From NCBI GenBank assembly GCA_003486225.1, contig DNGN01000091.1, forward strand, positions 1-6,146: a stretch of DNA of 6,146 nt, written 5' to 3'. This DNA comes from Chloroflexota bacterium. Lineage in GTDB: Bacteria > Chloroflexota > Anaerolineae > Anaerolineales > UBA11579. The translations under genes and the position numbers were made by a program. The stretch's first letter is position 1. Every line of letters begins with the position of its first letter. The notes beneath the pieces are model-generated. The model was not told the DNA's origin. It did not search any database and saw only the letters and a program-made list of their open reading frames with translations. Positions 5,109-6,146 of the stretch are shown here, in pieces.

Positions 5109-6146
5109 TCAGCGGATGACTACATTGATCTGCTCGTGCATATACTCTTGCAGATAATAGTGCCCACCCGCATTTTTACCCGATGAACCAGACCCTTTCC
5201 ATCCGCCGAACGGCTGGAAACCAGGCCAGGCCCCGGTGGTTGCGCCGTGCGGGCGATTGGCATACACCACACCCGCTTCAATATTTTCAAAGTACCAGGC
5301 CACCTCTTGCTCGGTGCCATAGAAACCTGCGGTCAACCCATAATCAACGTCATTGGCGATCTGCATGGCTTCCTCGAGGTTCTGAACTTTATGCACCATG
5401 GTGATCGGCAGGAACATCTCCTGCTTCCACAAACGATGGGTTATCGGGACATCCAAGGCAATCGTCGGTTGGCAGTAATAACCGCGGCCATAGCTGCCCT
5501 CGGTAAGCACTTTACCGCCAGTCAGGATCGTGCCAGACTGGGAGAGTTCCTCGGTGAAATTCTTGTAATCATTATAAGCGCTTTGGTTGGCAACCGGGCC
5601 GAGAAATGTCTCTTTTCTGGTTGGGTCCCCGATCACAGCATTTTCAGTCAACGCTTTCAAGCGCTGGACCAGATCATCGTAGACTGGCTCCTCAATTAAA
5701 ATCCGAGAAGCTGCAGAACATTTCTGACCCTGAAGCCCAAATGCGGAACGGAAGATGCCCTGAGCCGCACGGTCCAGGTCGGCATGCCGGCTGACCACAG
5801 CCGGGTTTTTACCACCCATTTCCAGGATCGTCGGGCGGGGGTAAGCGCCACCCGCAAAATCGCGGTAAATTCTCATCCCCACATCATAAGAGCCGGTAAA
5901 AGTAATCCCGTCCACTTCAGGGCTGTCTACCAGCGCCTGTCCCAAGGTGCGTCCGGGGCCGGTGACATAATTCACCACACCGGCCGGGAAACCGGCTTCA
6001 TCAAAACACTCCGCCAGCAACCGGGAAGTCCAGGGGGTATCGGTAGCAGGTTTAATGACCACTGTATTACCGGTCACCAGGGCAGCGCCCATTGGGCCCC
6101 CAGTGAGAGCCGCCGGGAAATTGAACGGGCTGACCACCAGCCAGAC
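5109..6146 (-). CDS. NAD(P)-dependent aldehyde dehydrogenase, probably glutamate-semialdehyde type (5' end cut by window)
   Basis: 345 C-terminal residues of an aldehyde dehydrogenase (full length usually about 500-530); the frame is open to the right edge, so the first 150 or so residues lie outside and no start can be chosen. Visible residues (numbered from the edge): SPFNFP with oxyanion N9, K32 for NAD(P) binding, FTGSYDVG (83-90), LEMGGKNP with base E109, GQKCSAASR with nucleophile C143, and a late EMFLPITMV replacing the common EIFGPV. The end, ANRPHGATTGAWPG then QPFGGWKGSGSSGKNAGG, resembles L-glutamate gamma-semialdehyde (1-pyrroline-5-carboxylate) dehydrogenases of proline breakdown, which oxidise the semialdehyde to glutamate in the cytoplasm. 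Membership in the superfamily is certain; the substrate assignment is moderate, since no proline dehydrogenase is in view. A hairpin terminator follows. Confidence 0.88.
   Translation of the reverse strand, partial: VWLVVSPFNFPAALTGGPMGAALVTGNTVVIKPATDTPWTSRLLAECFDEAGFPAGVVNYVTGPGRTLGQALVDSPEVDGITFTGSYDVGMRIYRDFAGGAYPRPTILEMGGKNPAVVSRHADLDRAAQGIFRSAFGLQGQKCSAASRILIEEPVYDDLVQRLKALTENAVIGDPTRKETFLGPVANQSAYNDYKNFTEELSQSGTILTGGKVLTEGSYGRGYYCQPTIALDVPITHRLWKQEMFLPITMVHKVQNLEEAMQIANDVDYGLTAGFYGTEQEVAWYFENIEAGVVYANRPHGATTGAWPGFQPFGGWKGSGSSGKNAGGHYYLQEYMHEQINVVIR

Noticed and set aside
5247..5699. Open frame of 150 codons on the plus strand
   Set aside because: Antisense to the aldehyde dehydrogenase, whose catalytic motifs are intact; the translated protein shows no family features.
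1..6146. Mobile element, phage, CRISPR, tRNA or defence-system content
   Set aside because: No transposase, integrase, direct-repeat array, tRNA-like clover or defence effector is visible. The CPBP gene belongs to the family once called Abi, but this alone does not make it an abortive-infection gene.

Overview
This is a 6.1 kb stretch of bacterial chromosome with moderate GC content. It holds eight protein-coding genes, and the two outermost are cut by the window edges. There is no RNA gene, insertion sequence, CRISPR array or phage signature. Gene families and style (a HAAS/Sensor membrane protein paired with a PadR regulator, a standalone CPBP protease, a short MscS channel, an aldehyde dehydrogenase of the glutamate-semialdehyde type) would fit a member of Chloroflexota such as an Anaerolineae. 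That placement is an inference from family content only; no marker gene is present.

Layout: (1) 1-846, minus: 5' part of a family 2 glycosyltransferase that runs into a Rossmann-like C-terminal domain and off the left edge. (2) 847-1017: divergent intergenic region with a possible leaderless promoter for the glycosyltransferase, a two-part dyad at 890-934, and an extended -10 promoter for the next gene. (3) 1018-1869, plus: MscS-type mechanosensitive channel. (4) 1878-1919: strong bidirectional terminator shared with the convergent gene pair on its right. (5) 1928-3185, minus: a PadR repressor and a HAAS + Sensor membrane protein that overlap by 8 bases, behind a very AT-rich promoter/operator region. 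(6) 3349-5046, minus: a compact three-gene cluster of a two-helix membrane protein, a CPBP intramembrane protease and a Nim/PNPOx-like flavoprotein, closed by a terminator at 3285-3322. (7) 5109-6146, minus: 3' part of an NAD(P)-dependent aldehyde dehydrogenase, probably glutamate-semialdehyde dehydrogenase-like, followed by a hairpin terminator that abuts the start codon of the three-gene cluster.

How they work together: several products are membrane or envelope proteins (channel, HAAS/Sensor protein, CPBP protease, small membrane protein), but apart from the two clusters there is no evidence that they form one pathway. The PadR-HAAS/Sensor pair is the clearest functional unit: a self-regulated switch in which the membrane protein probably acts downstream of, or together with, the repressor. 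I do not see a clearly new defence or mobile system. The points most worth a second look are the PadR-HAAS/Sensor module and its internal repeat, the hairpin placed between a Shine-Dalgarno-like sequence and a start codon at 5046-5091, the possible leaderless promoter at 847-881, and the protease-flavoprotein cluster.
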